Assembly (NCBI RefSeq): GCF_907165205.1
Contig: NC_058190.1
Coordinates: 8,130,001-8,194,000, forward strand
Source: Coccinella septempunctata
Taxonomy: Eukaryota; Arthropoda; Insecta; Coleoptera; Coccinellidae
Direction of reading: 5' to 3'
DNA length: 64,000 nt
Shown here: positions 32,940 to 45,080 of the stretch, piece after piece
Position numbering within the stretch: position 1 is the first letter of the stretch
How the letters are laid out: each line of letters begins with the position of its first letter
Made by a program: the position numbers and the translations under genes
Notes under the pieces: generated by a model
Seen by the model: the letters and a program-made list of their open reading frames with translations, nothing else
Database searches by the model: none
What the model was told of the DNA's origin: nothing

Positions 32940-34440
32940 GTAAGTTTCCCAACTTGATTGTTGTGGATTATTTATTAACGGTAAACAAATTTGCCATGTT
33001 GATAACATTGACGTCTTGTGTTATCAAGTAAGTGTTTTGGTTTTACAGTTTAATTTTTGTCAAATATTTTGTAAGTTCATATAAACTTTTTAATGCTGTT
33101 CAATTCATTCGTGAAATTTTAAATTGCACACATCCGATAATGAGATCGGTTGAGTTACCTCGTAACCGGTCATCCCAAAATAAAGGAAAGGAATTATTTT
33201 TTCGCTTTTTTTCAGTGTGGGACCCACATAATGGGTAGGTAGTTTATCATATTTATTATAAATAAATTTTCACTCAACCCATTGATTGATTAAGATAATG
33301 GAGACTGATTGTCAGTGCAGAAAGCAGAAAAGAGTTTGAAGATCAGTGGCTAAAATGTTTTCGAACATCTCGCAGGAGATCCGCGGTGCTTTTTCGTTAT
33401 AGTTACTTACTCTTCTAAAGTTATGAAAATCCACTTATGAGCACGCAAAAAGGAGAAATAACGAATGGAATCATCGAAAGATGTATTTTCGACTGTAAAC
33501 TTGAATTGCTACACAATCTCCAGCAACAACATCTTCGCTCTCGCAGAATGAGAAAAAACGCTAATAGCTTCTTAACGATCTGCGCTGCCGTTTCGAGATT
33601 GACGAGAGAGTTAAATTTAACATTACCCTCGGAAATGGGTGCGTGGAACATCTGAGCAACTCTTGATCTGTCCAGATTAACAATGACCATCGATTATTGC
33701 GTTATTCAGAAATTAATTGCGTCGGTTTCCTCACTAGAAATACATCAAGAGCAGCTGCAATTTGCTTTTAAATGTTTTTTTTTTTCAGATAACATATTTT
33801 CAGTTCTTCGAAACTCTCGATCGTAACGAAAATTGTTATTTCAAATTGAATTACAAGAACCCAATTTACACGAAGATGATACACTCTTTTTTCTCAGTAC
33901 ATACAAACAAAATTATGCCATGTGTAATTTATATTTTTAGTGAACGAACTGGTTTTGTGAAATTCGATTTCATTATGGGTTTGGACCACTGTAATCTGTA
34001 ACATCCCATTATTTGAATCTTCAAATCGCATTTTTCTCATTACTTTGACGTTTTTATATGAAATGTTCCATTTCCATAAGTTCAAACCATTGAAAAAAGT
34101 TTCAAAATTTACCATTGAGATCTACTGCCTGAATATCTAGTCCAGGCGTTATAAAATACTTTTTTACTTTTATTTATGGAAATTATGATAGGTTAGAAAT
34201 GTATATATACATTATGAATTTCGATGCTCAGCTGTATAAGGAAGCTTAGCCTCATCTGACGTGCCGTACCTACTTGCTTCAAGCCAAAGATATGTGTGTA
34301 ATATCTTTGCTTCAAGCCGTCTCAGATACTGGAGTTCATTGAAACTTTGGAACCGCAGGTCAAGTTATCGATGGGGGCATAATGATCCTCAGGGTCGCAG
34401 TGTTGCAAATCATATGAAGTTTGCAGCAGAACCCGCTGAA
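32940..34440. other. Intron-like stretch
   Basis: Overlapping frames on both strands at 33421-33690 (72 to 89 codons) mirror one another; neither has a domain I can name. Nothing else is recognised. Confidence 0.4.
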
Positions 34441-34443
34441 AGT

Positions 34444-36755
34444 GGGGAAAGCGTATGCAAGTTCCAAAGATGTAAAACAAAATCGTCAGGTGTACAGGGT
34501 GGGCAAATTTCGGTGTTTTAGCACTACAGCTTTTGAACCAGTGGAGATAGACAAAATCTGATAACTCATTCTCGTTCTCTTTTTCTTGGAAACTAACAAG
34601 AGTAGTAGTCATTTTTGGCCACCTTCTTTTGTTTTCGAACTATGAGCGAAAATTCAAAAAATGGCAATTTCGAAATAAATTTATATCTCCGATAATACTG
34701 ATGATAGAACTCTGAAATTAAAACATTATACAGGCACTTTTTTAAGTAGAATCCAGTGGCCTGCTTGACTTTTTAGAAGGATTTTTAATTACGGAGCTAT
34801 ATCCCAATGTTATGTTTTTTTTAAATGGAAACACTAGATTTCTGTGCAATTTTTTGAAAGCTTAATTTTTACTGATTTCAAAAATATATAACATAATATG
34901 ATTTTTATCAATAAAAATACATAATACAAAATGGTCAAAAACCTTTTTTCTCAATATTTCTATGGTTTTAACTTTTGACGAGCACAGAAAAATAGATCTT
35001 CCTATAACAAGAGCAGTCTCCTTCTGGCAATGTCATTCTTTCTTTGCTTTTTACCAATTTTCACATAATTTGAACCTTGGAGGAATTGAGTAAGACGCAT
35101 AGAAATGAAGGGACTAATAATAAGAGACCGTGATAATCATAAGATGCTACATTTTTCTATTCTCATCGAAAAGTAGAAACCACAGAAATATTGAGAAAAA
35201 AGGTTTTTGATCATTTTCTATTATTTATATTGATACAAACAATATGACGTTATATATTTTCGAAATCAGTAAAAATTAAGCTTTCAAAATATTGCACACA
35301 AATCTAGTGTTCCCATTTAAAAAAAACATTCTTCGTAATTAAAAATCCTGCTAAAAAGGCAAGCACGCCACTGGATTTCTCTTGAAAAAGTGCCTGTATA
35401 ATGTTTTAATTTCGGAGCTCTATCATCAGTTTTAGCGGAGATATAAATTTTTTTCGATATCGCCATTTTTACAAGTTTCGCTTATAACTCGAAAACAAAA
35501 GAAGGTGGCCAAAAATGACTACTACTATTGTTAGATTCTCAGAAAAAGAGAACGAGAATGGGGTATCAGATTTTATTTATCTCCTCTGGTTTAAAAGCTG
35601 TAGTGCTAAAACATCGAAATTTGCCCACCCTGTACATACTCGAGCGTGTCAGATTAAGATATTGTATATGCCTACGTGTATCTGATAATGAATTCACGCT
35701 TATCTGACAGCTTGCGCGGTGGGTATGGCCGTACTGAAGAGTTGGAAATGGTCCAAAGAAAAATTTTCTCCAACGTGTTAGATTTTCGGAGGATATGTTA
35801 ATTGGACCCAAAGGAAGCTACTTTTCAAGGGACTGACAATTTGGACGTGACACAAGGTTACAGCGGTCCTTTGAAAATGTAAAAAAATCGTTACTTGTAC
35901 AGCGTGCCGGATGGTTAATCTTGGTGTTGTAGACGTGTTGACCCATTAATCTAACACTAATCAGGGGGGGTTTTCTTAATCTGGCACTTTGAAAATGATG
36001 GAAATGCGTTTTTTTTTCGAATATCTCCTTGCTTGTACTTCTAATCGTTTTTGTATTCATTATGAAAGTTGTAGATAATAAAATTCTATACAACTTTCGT
36101 CTGAAGCAATTTTGCCTGCTCTTAACCGTTTTCGAGTTCGAGGGCGATAAGGGCGAGGAGCTCAGCCACACATACGAAAGGCCAACGTCAATGTAGAATC
36201 CCGGTCTAATGTACATTTTTCGCCATACATCTCAAAACGTTTGAACGTAGAACAAATTGCTTGGGACAAAATTTGTAGGAAATGTTATGCTCTACAACTT
36301 TTATAATGAATGCGGAAAATATTTGAAGCCCAGGGAAGGAGATAATTCAAAAAAAACTTATTTTTGTGACCTTTAGGGCCAATTTTCATTGTTTCGGCTA
36401 GCTGAAACTGCCAGATTATATTTTTTCCGTTAATCTTGAATCATTAGCTTCAATATAAGAAAAAAAGCCACCGCGCTCGAGAATGTACACCTGACGTTTT
36501 TTTTTTTGCAAGTTTGGCGCCCTCTCACACATTTTCGTCACCCTCAAATTGTCAGATTAAGAGAATATATACTTTCCAACATGTAATTAGCCACTTATAT
36601 CTTAATCTGACACGCTTGAGTATGTACAATGATCGTTTTTTTTTTACTATTCTGACAGACAAGACAGCCTAGACAATTCCCCCTATATACAGGTCTAATT
36701 TTTGGTAGAGGTACTCTACAGGGTCCAAGGTATCCCTCTTCGGCTCCTCAACTAT
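34444..36755. repeat. Repeat R1, copy interrupted by foldback E
   Basis: After setting aside 34495-35634, the remaining 1.17 kb aligns along its length with 25067-26228. Shared words include TTGGACCCAAAGGAAGCTAC-like, GACCCATTAATCTAACA, CATTATGAAAGTT, CTCGAGAATGTACA and GGCTCCTCAACTATGT. A 132-codon minus-strand frame in this copy (35818-36216) is not kept in the other copy. Confidence 0.8.
34495..35632. mobile_element. Family E foldback element, 1138 bp
   Basis: It begins CAGGGTGGGCAAATTTCG and ends CGAAATTTGCCCACCCTG, flanked by TA at 34493-34494 and 35633-35634. The arms run about 450 to 500 bp each; matched pairs include CACTACAGCTTTT/AAAAGCTGTAGTG, GGCCACCTTCTTTTGTTTTC against GAAAACAAAAGAAGGTGGCC, and AAACATTATACAGGCACTTT against AAAGTGCCTGTATAATGTTT. 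The middle 250 bp are unpaired. There is no coding capacity. It lies inside R1, whose other copy has a single TA at the matching position. Confidence 0.92.
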
Positions 36756-36756
36756 G

Positions 36757-36964
36757 TAGCACTTATAATGCGTCGTTTTCGAGTAATTTGATGTTCAAAA
36801 ATTAAAAAGAATCTGTATAACTGAAAATTATATTTCCTTAAAATTTTCAACAGCCTGTAGATTTCCAATCTAGACGAATTGGAAAAAATACTTGAGGAAA
36901 CGGTATTTTTCGACCTCAGAAATCTTCTGTTGAAATACATGTACTAATAAAAGATCTAGCCTGT
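36757..36964 (-). mobile_element. Family A end fragment
   Basis: AATCTTCTGTTGAAATACAT, GAATTGGAAAAAATACTTGA and a terminal AGCCTGTATA place this as a decayed right end of family A. It lies directly against the right edge of R1. Confidence 0.55.
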
Positions 36965-37589
36965 ATATTTGTGATAAAAACTGTGTTGGAGATTGAATTT
37001 TTTTTTTGGGGCCTTTCTGTAGTTAAGTGTAAGAGTAGTCATAGACTAAACTTCGCTTCAGTTGGGTCTCTAACATCTTCGGAATGTGTTCATTTCATTT
37101 TTAATGAAGGCGACATTATAATTATTATTATTAAATATAAGACTAAAATTAATCTGAATGTTTTGAGTTGATATGATCGTCTTGCCCAAATGCTGCGTAG
37201 CCCAGCGTGGCAGCTACCATCGTAGCTCATCTGCTCTATCGGCAGCATAGGTCTGATGCCCCCTGGGGTCGGCGCCGAAGAGAGCAGCTAGAGCGGTTCG
37301 ATCGCCCCAGGAGCAACAGGTTCTTGCGTCACGAAAGGCCACGCGACTGCTCTTCTACGGACTTCCATTCATAATATCCCCCTGCTGCCTTGCAAAGATT
37401 TATTCGAGCGCGAGAAATCCGGCGAGTGATCAAACGACGAACGATTAAATTATTAAGCTGTGCGCTGTTTGAAAGGGTTAAGGTCGTGTTGGGCGGTTGC
37501 TCGGGGTGATTTGGGGGGTAATTGGGGATATTGAATTGAGCTGTGACAAATTCATTAGGGGTGTCTCATAGAAGAAGGGCAAGATTATA
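36965..37589. promoter_or_regulatory. Stretch with a GC-rich block at 37175-37480
   Basis: From 37175 GC content is clearly higher than in the flanks. Words include GCCCAGCGTGGCAGCTACCA, GGGGTCGGCGCCGAAGAGAG and GCGCGAGAAATCCGGCGAGT. No frame with a recognised domain and no repeat family covers it. A promoter, non-coding exon or conserved element is possible. The call rests on composition only. Confidence 0.25.
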
Positions 37590-38504
37590 TACTCTGAGTT
37601 CATCCGGTTATTATTCAAATATTGTAATAATTTTGGAAATATATCGGGGTGCATCAACTGCGCTCCTCTATCTTTTTTTGTTCTCAAGTTATAGGCAGAA
37701 ATTGAAATTTGGGCGATTTGCAATTTGGTCATTATCTCCGTCTTTGTTTGTGCTAGGATGTTGAAATGAAAACATTTTACAGACACTTTTTTGATAGCAA
37801 TCCAGTAGAGTACTATGATTTTTTCCAACAGGTTTATTTGCTGAGCTATAACATAAAGTTGTGGTTTTTTCCTATTAAAGTAGTAGTTTAAAATAACTTA
37901 GAAAGGCTGAGGGCGTATCATATTTCTCGTAATTTTTGAATATTTCCATAAGTCGCCAACAATGACTTCGAATTCTAATAACTAATAACTGACAGTTGTT
38001 CTAAACCGAGATCAAACCATGGAGGATTGAATCAATTATTCAAACTCAAAATAATATTTAAACCACGCGTAGACACATATTATTCTGTGATTTAGCCTAC
38101 TTAATACTCAACCATTTGAAATTTACAAACAAACTATATTTTTCATAATATCTGAAACTTTCTAAGTCATCTTAAACTATTGTTATCATACGAAAAAACA
38201 CAACTTTATGTTATAGCTCAGCAAATAAACCTGTTAGTAGAAATCATAGTACGCCACTGGATTGCTACCAAAAAGTGTCTGTATAATGTTTTCATTTCAA
38301 CATCCTAGCACAAACAGGAACGGAGATAATGATAAAAGTTGACATCGCCCAAATTTCAATTTTGGCCTATAACTCATAAACAGAAGAAAATAGAGGAATG
38401 CAGTTGATGGCATTATTAGTTTCCCGAAAAAAGACGACATAAATGGTACATTCATTTTCCTCTATCTCGTTGGGTAAAAAAATTGTAGTTCAGGTATCAC
38501 CCTG
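37590..38504. mobile_element. Family F foldback element, left tip degraded
   Basis: Long imperfect arms: GATAGCAATCCAGTAGAGTA / TACGCCACTGGATTGCTACC, TTTATTTGCTGAGCTATAAC / GTTATAGCTCAGCAAATAAA, and GTGCTAGGATGTTGAAATGA / TCATTTCAACATCCTAGCAC. The right end is TATCACCCTG-TA at 38504. The left terminal motif is not preserved, so the start is approximate. It resembles family E around AAAGTG(C/T)CTGTATAATGTTTT and CCACTGGATT, so E, F and perhaps G descend from a common foldback. Confidence 0.78.
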
Positions 38505-38568
38505 TACATCAGGATCTAAAGCTCTTAGATACTAGGTACATATGGGGGTTTTTCCTGATCCTCTAAGG

Positions 38569-38705
38569 CTGACCGGCCACTGAATGCGAAGTTGAGCACT
38601 TTCAATGCTAATGTAAGTGACAAGCTACGAATCGAGGGACGTAGCTTGTCATTAAGCATTGGAAACTCTCAGCTTTGCCTAACTTCGCATTCTGTGACCG
38701 GTCAG
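38569..38705. mobile_element. 137-bp palindromic MITE
   Basis: CTGACCGG, GAATGCGAAGTT, AATGCTAATG and GACAAGCTACG on the left return inverted as CGTAGCTTGTC, CATTAAGCATT, AACTTCGCATTC and CCGGTCAG on the right. The arms fill almost the whole element. Outside bases show no clear target duplication. Confidence 0.85.
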
Positions 38706-38906
38706 ACAAAGTGTTCTCGATCTCACATTGAAATGTTTCCCATCTTATCCGGGATCCCCAGTATAAGTGCAACTACTTTCTGTTGATAATGACTGCACAG
38801 AGGATAAATGAAGCAATTACTTCTTGTATTGTAGATGTTCGTTTTCTTGAAACTGTTGAAATATGCAGGATTACGAAAAACAAACTGCAAATGTCTACAA
38901 AATATA

Positions 38907-39752
38907 CAGGGTGAATAACTGTAAATACTCTTATCAGAGATAGAGTAGGACTAGCTGAGTACGGATTGACTAAAAAATATTTCTAGCTTTTCCCAGAGAG
39001 TTACAGGGTGATTTTCGGAATTCATGGAATTTCTGAGATTATGATCAAAGCCAAACTTATAAACGGAATTTATTGAAACATGGGAAGTTAATGACACCTG
39101 CTGAGATCAAGCCACAGAGATATCAATTATTTTAATATTCCAGGGTCGCACTCATTCATCCTAATTAAAAGTGTTCAGGGTGAAAATATCACTTTGTACG
39201 GATTTCAAATAATTGTTTGTCTTTTTAGAAAGAACCTAAATAATGCTTCAATACGTGGGGGACATTTCTCTTTGGTCTTGCTCCATCATGTTGAAAATAT
39301 ATTTCTCTAATATTCATTCCTTGAAATGCCGCTCAGAATTGTTTTCCTTTTTTTGTTGTTTCACCTAAATTTATGAGTAAAGAATTGTAGATGTGGCAAC
39401 TTTGATTGGTATCACGTATTGAAGCTTATTTTAAGTTCTTTCTAAAAAGTGAAACAATTATTTGAAATGCAAAATACAAAGAGATATTATTACCCTAAAC
39501 ACTTCAAACGAGGATTAATGAGTCCGGCCCTGGAATATTGATATAATTGATATCTCTCTGACTCGATCTCAGCATGTGCCAAAAATCTCCCATGTTTCAA
39601 TAAATTCCGAGGATAAGTTTGGCTTCGATGATGATCTCAGTATTTCCATGAATTTCGAAAATCACCCTGTAGCTTTATGCGCACTCAGCTAGTCCTACTC
39701 TATCTCTGATAACAGTGATAACAGTATGAACAGTTACTCCAGGGATACCCTG
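38907..39752. mobile_element. Family D foldback element, 846 bp
   Basis: Starts CAGGGTGAATAACTGT and ends CAGTTACTCCAGGGATACCCTG, with TA at both sides. Arms of about 330 bp pair over GAGATAGAGTAGGACTAGCT / AGCTAGTCCTACTCTATCTC, ACAGGGTGATTTTCGGAATT / AAATTCGAAAATCACCCTGT-like, CTTATAAACGGAATTTATTG / CAATAAATTCCGAGGATAAG and GAGATATCAATTATTTTAAT / ATTGATATAATTGATATCTC. A second CAGGGTG (39004) lies within the left arm and its inverted partner in the right arm, so the arms may contain a nested terminus. There is no coding capacity. Confidence 0.88.
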
Positions 39753-40252
39753 TATAATCCAGGGCCTGGCAATGCTAGTATATCAGCTTTATTTAAAATC
39801 TTCGCGACAGGACTTACGATATTTCAAACCAAAAATAGTTGGCGTTGCAGTTTTCTGCATTTTTAAAATATAGCGACTGTGATCGCCATAATTCAGAAGT
39901 GCCTTTGGGTTTGAAAAATAAGTCATTTATGAAAACTGATCTAGTCCCAAAATACGTCATATCCTTTCCAACAGATTTTTACAGACAGTGCACTACCTTG
40001 TCTTTTTGGTTTTGTGAAAGTTTCCAAGGCATGCAACACATATCCGCTTGTCGCCATGTCGTTATCTTTATTATTATTATTATTTAATATTGATAAGAGA
40101 AGAGGCAGGAGCCTATACAAGATACATACAGATAAAGAAAAAAAACACACTGGCAGTGCAAGACGTACAAGAGTTCAAAAAGAGTAATAACGATACAACC
40201 AAAAAGAGAAAGCAAGAAAAAAGAGAATGCTAAGATAAAAAATATATTTCTG
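39753..40252. other. Non-coding stretch with (ATT)n
   Basis: Holds a short (TTA/ATT) run at 40068-40085 and otherwise no recognised feature. Confidence 0.4.
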
Positions 40253-40850
40253 CAGGGTGTTTCAAGTTCGATTTCCAGTGAGGAGATCTCGGAAACTAAA
40301 AGAATAGCTACAGCAAAACCGATGACACTTTTTCTCTTTTCAGAGAAACAATAAATGGTGAAGACTGTAGCCTCCTACGATTCTTCCTTTTCGAGTAATT
40401 ATAAAAAAATGAGATTTTGACGATCTCGAAAAGTTTTCATAACTTTTTTGTCTTTGAAGTTACAGATTTGAAACTTGGAGCTTCGTAGGCACTTTTATAC
40501 GTAGAATCTATTGACAAACGATTGCTTTCCAATTAAAAAAAACAAATTCAATAAAAGTTTGCATTTACAAAAACGTTAGTTCGCCTAATGATTCGAAATA
40601 AAAAAATTGTTTGAGCTCGTCAGTGTGGATTCTACGTAAACAAGTGCCTGTTAAAGGTTCAAGTTTGAGATCTGTGACTTCAAAGACGAAAAAGTTTTGA
40701 GAAATCGTCAAAATCACATTTTTTGAGGAGTTACGAAGAATCGTAGGAGGCTACGGTTTCACCATTCTTTGTTTCTCTAAAAAAAAAAGCTCGGAAATGT
40801 GTCATCGGTTTTGCTCTAGCAATTCCAGTTTCCGAGATCCCTTACCTCAC
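40253..40850. mobile_element. Family G foldback element
   Basis: Left end CAGGGTGTTTCAAGTTCG. Arms pair over GATCTCGGAAACT / AGTTTCCGAGATC, GTAGCCTCCTACGATTCTTC / GAATCGTAGGAGGCTACGGT, and CTTTGAAGTTACAGA / TCTGTGACTTCAAAG-like. The distal right tip is degraded, so the end is approximate. The centre holds AGGCACTTTTATACGTAGAA and its inverted partner, reminiscent of the AGGCACTTTTTTAAGTAGAA word of family E. Confidence 0.82.
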
Positions 40851-43800
40851 ATCGTACATGTATATTACTCGGTTTTCTCATTTCATACATATTTTGAATG
40901 TTGATCTCAGATCAACAGGAAAGAAAGTAAAACGTAAACATTTTCACTTCTTCAAAATGTCGTTAAGATGTTAGAAATATTTTGTAAGAATTAGGTGGAT
41001 TCTGAGCTATCGAAAATTTGAATGAACCTTTCTGTATGATTTTCTGGAGTATTTAGCTCTTTGGACTCAACAATGTTGATGCATGATGAAAGAGTAGCCT
41101 CACGCTTGTTTTCGAATGAGATAAGAGCGGTCAGCGCTAGCGCTCCTCAGCAGATCAAAATTGTGTGAAACCAAGGTCATAAAATTTCTCATTATCGAAT
41201 TCAGCGTGTATCCATGCACATTCATGCGGTCAGATTAATCGATGTTAATTAAGGATTAAATCTAATATAGATTGAATATATTCTAGCATAATATATACCC
41301 ACTTTCATGAGCCTCATTTCGATAGTGCAAAGTTCGGGCCCGAAATTGGGTTACACCAAAAATAATTTTCGTTTTTGGCGCCGATTTCCGGTTCTCATCA
41401 TTCGGACCGGTCATTCTGGGGGTCATCCGGTTTTCGGACTAGATGATTTATCTGCATCGTAGTAATTGATCCGGTCTTGATTATGCATACAAAAAAAACG
41501 TTCACCTCATGGGAATATCGGTATATTATTTCCTCTGGGCACTTAATGAATTATATAACACAGTTCCTATACGGGTGGAAGGAGTTACTGTTTTTTTTTT
41601 TTTAATTTCAGGATAGGAATAAGATTTTTCCCGTTCACATTTTGAAGAACGAAATCTGAAAAGTGAAAGTTCAATGTCTTAACTCTTGAATGAAATTCAT
41701 ACTTGAAGTCGACTTTGAAAAGTATTTTTAACTACCTTTGCAGACATTTGATTGATTCAAAATTTTCCTCATTATCAACAATAAGAAAGTGAATATCTTC
41801 CACTGGGACATTCGCTAAGGGATAGGTAGGATATGGGCGCCAAAATTTAAGGACGGCATTTCGATCTTGCTAAAAAGAAGAATTTACATGTGCAAAATCC
41901 AAAGTGAATGCAACACAGTCAGATGATTACCTACCTATTTAACTTTTATTGAAGACTCAGTCAGAGATGCTGAACCCTTCTCATAAATATCCCAGACTGA
42001 CTTATTGTACGTAGGGGCATTGTATCGATGTCAAGAAGTGGTTCATATTTCTATCCATTGTTACAATGAATTTTTTTAGTTTAGTTTTTAGAACGAATTT
42101 CTAGGAATTATTTTTTATTCAAGTTGAGATAGAAAACAGTCACTTTTATCATTTTCTCTTGCAAAAAAACTATGTTGGCGGTAATTATTTCTTTCAGCAG
42201 ACGAGGGAGTTTCCTGTTTTTCCTTATTCGAAGTTAGTTTTCAACAACTCTGAAAGTTTTCATATTAGGTGAAGGCTTTATTTTACGTAGGCTCTTTTTC
42301 ACGTAGGATTGACTGAGATAATAAAAATATCAGTAAGATCAATGAAAAATTTATTGGTTGCGAGTTGGTTTGTCCAACTTCATGATCTTCTCAAAAACGT
42401 CCTTTACATGTTCGGCCCAAACGGCAAATGTTAAAATACTACATAATGGTAGAAAGTCCTCACTAGAAATGTTGAAAAAAAGTGTGGTGTCCCTTTTTCA
42501 CCATTTTTTCCATCATATGAGAATCTCAGTAACACATAAGCCGTTGATTTCTTGCCCAAGGTATGGCATAGTGTTGAAATTGTCATCATATCAGCTATCT
42601 AACTATAAGAAGATATACTGGGTGTGCCATTTCAAAAAAGAAAGTAGTAACCAACATGCAAATTTTCAGCGCAAAATTATGATTAGCCTTTACTATGAAA
42701 TATTTATATTTCGCGAGATAACGGGTTGAGTAAATAAGTGAATGAGCCATGTCAAAGTGCACATACTGAAACCTCTTCGAACTATGCAAGTAATTGTTAA
42801 AAAAAAATTTTTTTTTTTGCATGCCTGTAAAGAAGTTGATGGGGATGGCACAAGGTGCAACAAAAATCCTTCAAAAATGCATAAAAATTTGTTAAAAGTG
42901 AAACAAAAATTGACCTGTTTCAGGATTTTGTTGCCAATATATGAATTTGTTCCATAATTTTGACGCGCACTGTATGATCATTTCGATTTGACCTAGGACG
43001 TAGCTATATCGAGGCGATAGAGAATTTTAGAGTTTTTTTTGCAGAGAAGTTGCGTGAATCTTTCAATAAATGGGTTTGTTTTTAGTTTTTCTCATCGTGC
43101 GGGTTTTCGTCACATGCTCACACATTTTTTATGTTGATTATTACTTTTCGACACCATTTTTCGTAGTGAGGTTTGTTGTTTTTCTTTTCATTATTTTTCT
43201 TGTATTCTTCTATTTATATCTTTACTAGCATTTTATAATGAAATAGCCAGCAAAACCGCGGTGCACTCAATAATGTTAATAAAACAAGCGAAACAATATC
43301 CATCTAATCCAAATTAGTTGCGTAATCTAGAGAGATGATGCTCTATGAGGTTTGTGTGCTTCTTCCAATGCTGAATGAGAACGAACACATCGGACGTCAT
43401 CTATGTCGACCGTCTCGTGTTTTGGGTTCCATTGAATGAATGAAATGGCAATATGAATGGTTTTATTTCGTTCCGGTTACGTCATTGTGGAGTTGGAACG
43501 ATCTGTTGACACCACCGAGTATACTGTTTCATTCATTTGAATTTATAATGATGTATATTGGTAGAATTAATTCGGTAAGATCAGTGTGAGAAGATGGCAC
43601 GATCAGTTTGGGTTTTCCATACGATAATTCCTCATCTACATAGTTACTTAAAAATGTCTTTAACCGTTATTAATATAAGATATGTATATGGATTTTAACG
43701 AATCCTGAGAATGAACTGATCGTGTCGAGTTCCTTTTTAAATTCTTATATATAGCCCCAAAAATTTACAAACCGTCCAGAATTTTACTCATTTGCAAATT

Positions 43801-44215
43801 TAAATTTCTGCTAATATTTATGAAGAATTAATTCATATTTTTCATGAAATATATCGATTTCAATATTTGTTGCAATAGAAATGAATGTTTCCTATTCTAT
43901 GATATAAGATATAGGTAATTATATTTTTTACGATGAAATATCCGTTTTTAAAAACAAAAACTTTATTTTGGAAATTTACAGAGTTATTATTAGAAACTAT
44001 TCTATGTAATGAGACAAGTTAAGTAACTGATTGACTTGAATTGATATTTATTACATTTGGTTATCTTAAAAGAGATAAGGGTGCAGGTGCGTTATTGCGT
44101 AATATTATTATTGTATGGCTATATGTAGATTTGAATAAGAAGCAAACAAAAATATAATTTAACTCAATAAGGGTTAGGATTATGTAATTATATATTCTTG
44201 ATTCTTGATAAAATA
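40851..44215. other. Mostly unique non-coding DNA
   Basis: No gene is recognised in 3.3 kb. Low-repeat parts at 41050-41480 and 43220-43560 have a mixed composition and words such as GATTAATCGATGTTAATTAA (41224-41243) that contain homeodomain-type TAAT cores; they could be regulatory but cannot be tested here. TACTGGGTGTGCCATTT at 42616 and CGCACTGTATGATC at 42967 look like two ends of a further decayed TA-target element enclosing 42616-42974. Confidence 0.4.
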
Positions 44216-45080
44216 CAGGGTGTTTTCGAAGGTGAGGTTTTTTTTGACAGAAGGTAGAACTTATCAAAATAAGTCGTTCAACCAAAAATTGTCTATATAA
44301 AATATCCAAGATGGCAGAGATACAACCCCTAGAAGAACGACAAAATTTCATTGAATTTCAAATACGGGACTGTGGAAGGTGACTCCGGCATCGCAAAAAC
44401 CAAACAAAACATAAACATATGGCTGGACAATGAATGGTTCAGTATCAAGTTCATCGGATGAGGTGCATCAGGTCACTTTTGAGAGAATCATAATTGTTGA
44501 ATCGCGCAATTTAGGGTTAAAAAAATTTAGAAAATCGAGGAAGTTTCTTATATTAATTAAGTTGAAAAAGAGCTATGATGTTTTCCCATTTCATCCCATT
44601 TTTACGACGATTGTTGGAATGTTCGAACAAGAAGATTGTGATGCGTGAATTATTTAGACAACATTAATTGGTGAGATTTTGAAGTATTATTCTATTTTTT
44701 ACATTTGTGTCCTAAGTCTCTTCTGTCAGTTGGTATCAAAATGAGCCATAAAATCGTGTAAGTTACTAAAAAATAATGGGAACAATTCGACAATCCTAAA
44801 TTTCCATTTTCATTACCACGTAAATATTAAACGAGCCAATATCCTAAACGAAGGCACAATAAAGAATCGGGAGATAAGCTTTTTCCCACTGTTTTGCTAT
44901 AATTAAGCTAACAAACGGTCTATATAAAGATTCGTATTAGAATTCATTTCAGTAATCATTTTCAATTTTTTTCAATTTTTTCTTTTTGAAAGTTTGGTAT
45001 AGGTGATTTTTGGTGAAACAGTTCATTTTGACTAGTTCTACCTTCTGTTGAAAAAAAACCTCACCTTCAAATACAACTTG
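44216..45080. mobile_element. 865-bp element with 45-bp inverted ends
   Basis: The left end CAGGGTGTTTTCGAAGGTGA then GGTTTTTTTTGACAGAAGGT pairs with the right end ACCTTCTGTTGAAAAAAAAC then CTCACCTTCAAATACAACTTG; TA flanks both. Repeats cover about 45 bp with few mismatches, shorter than in families D to G. The interior contains a 72-codon plus frame (44430-44648) and a minus frame (44061-44351, crossing the left end) without recognisable domains. Non-autonomous by appearance. Confidence 0.85.

Noticed and set aside
33421..33690. Overlapping frames on both strands, 72 and 89 codons
   Set aside because: Both look mildly coding-like but neither has a nameable motif, splice sites or repeats to support it.
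35818..36216. 132-codon minus-strand frame in repeat R1
   Set aside because: The matching part of the other R1 copy is only partly open and in a different frame, so there is no sign of protein conservation.
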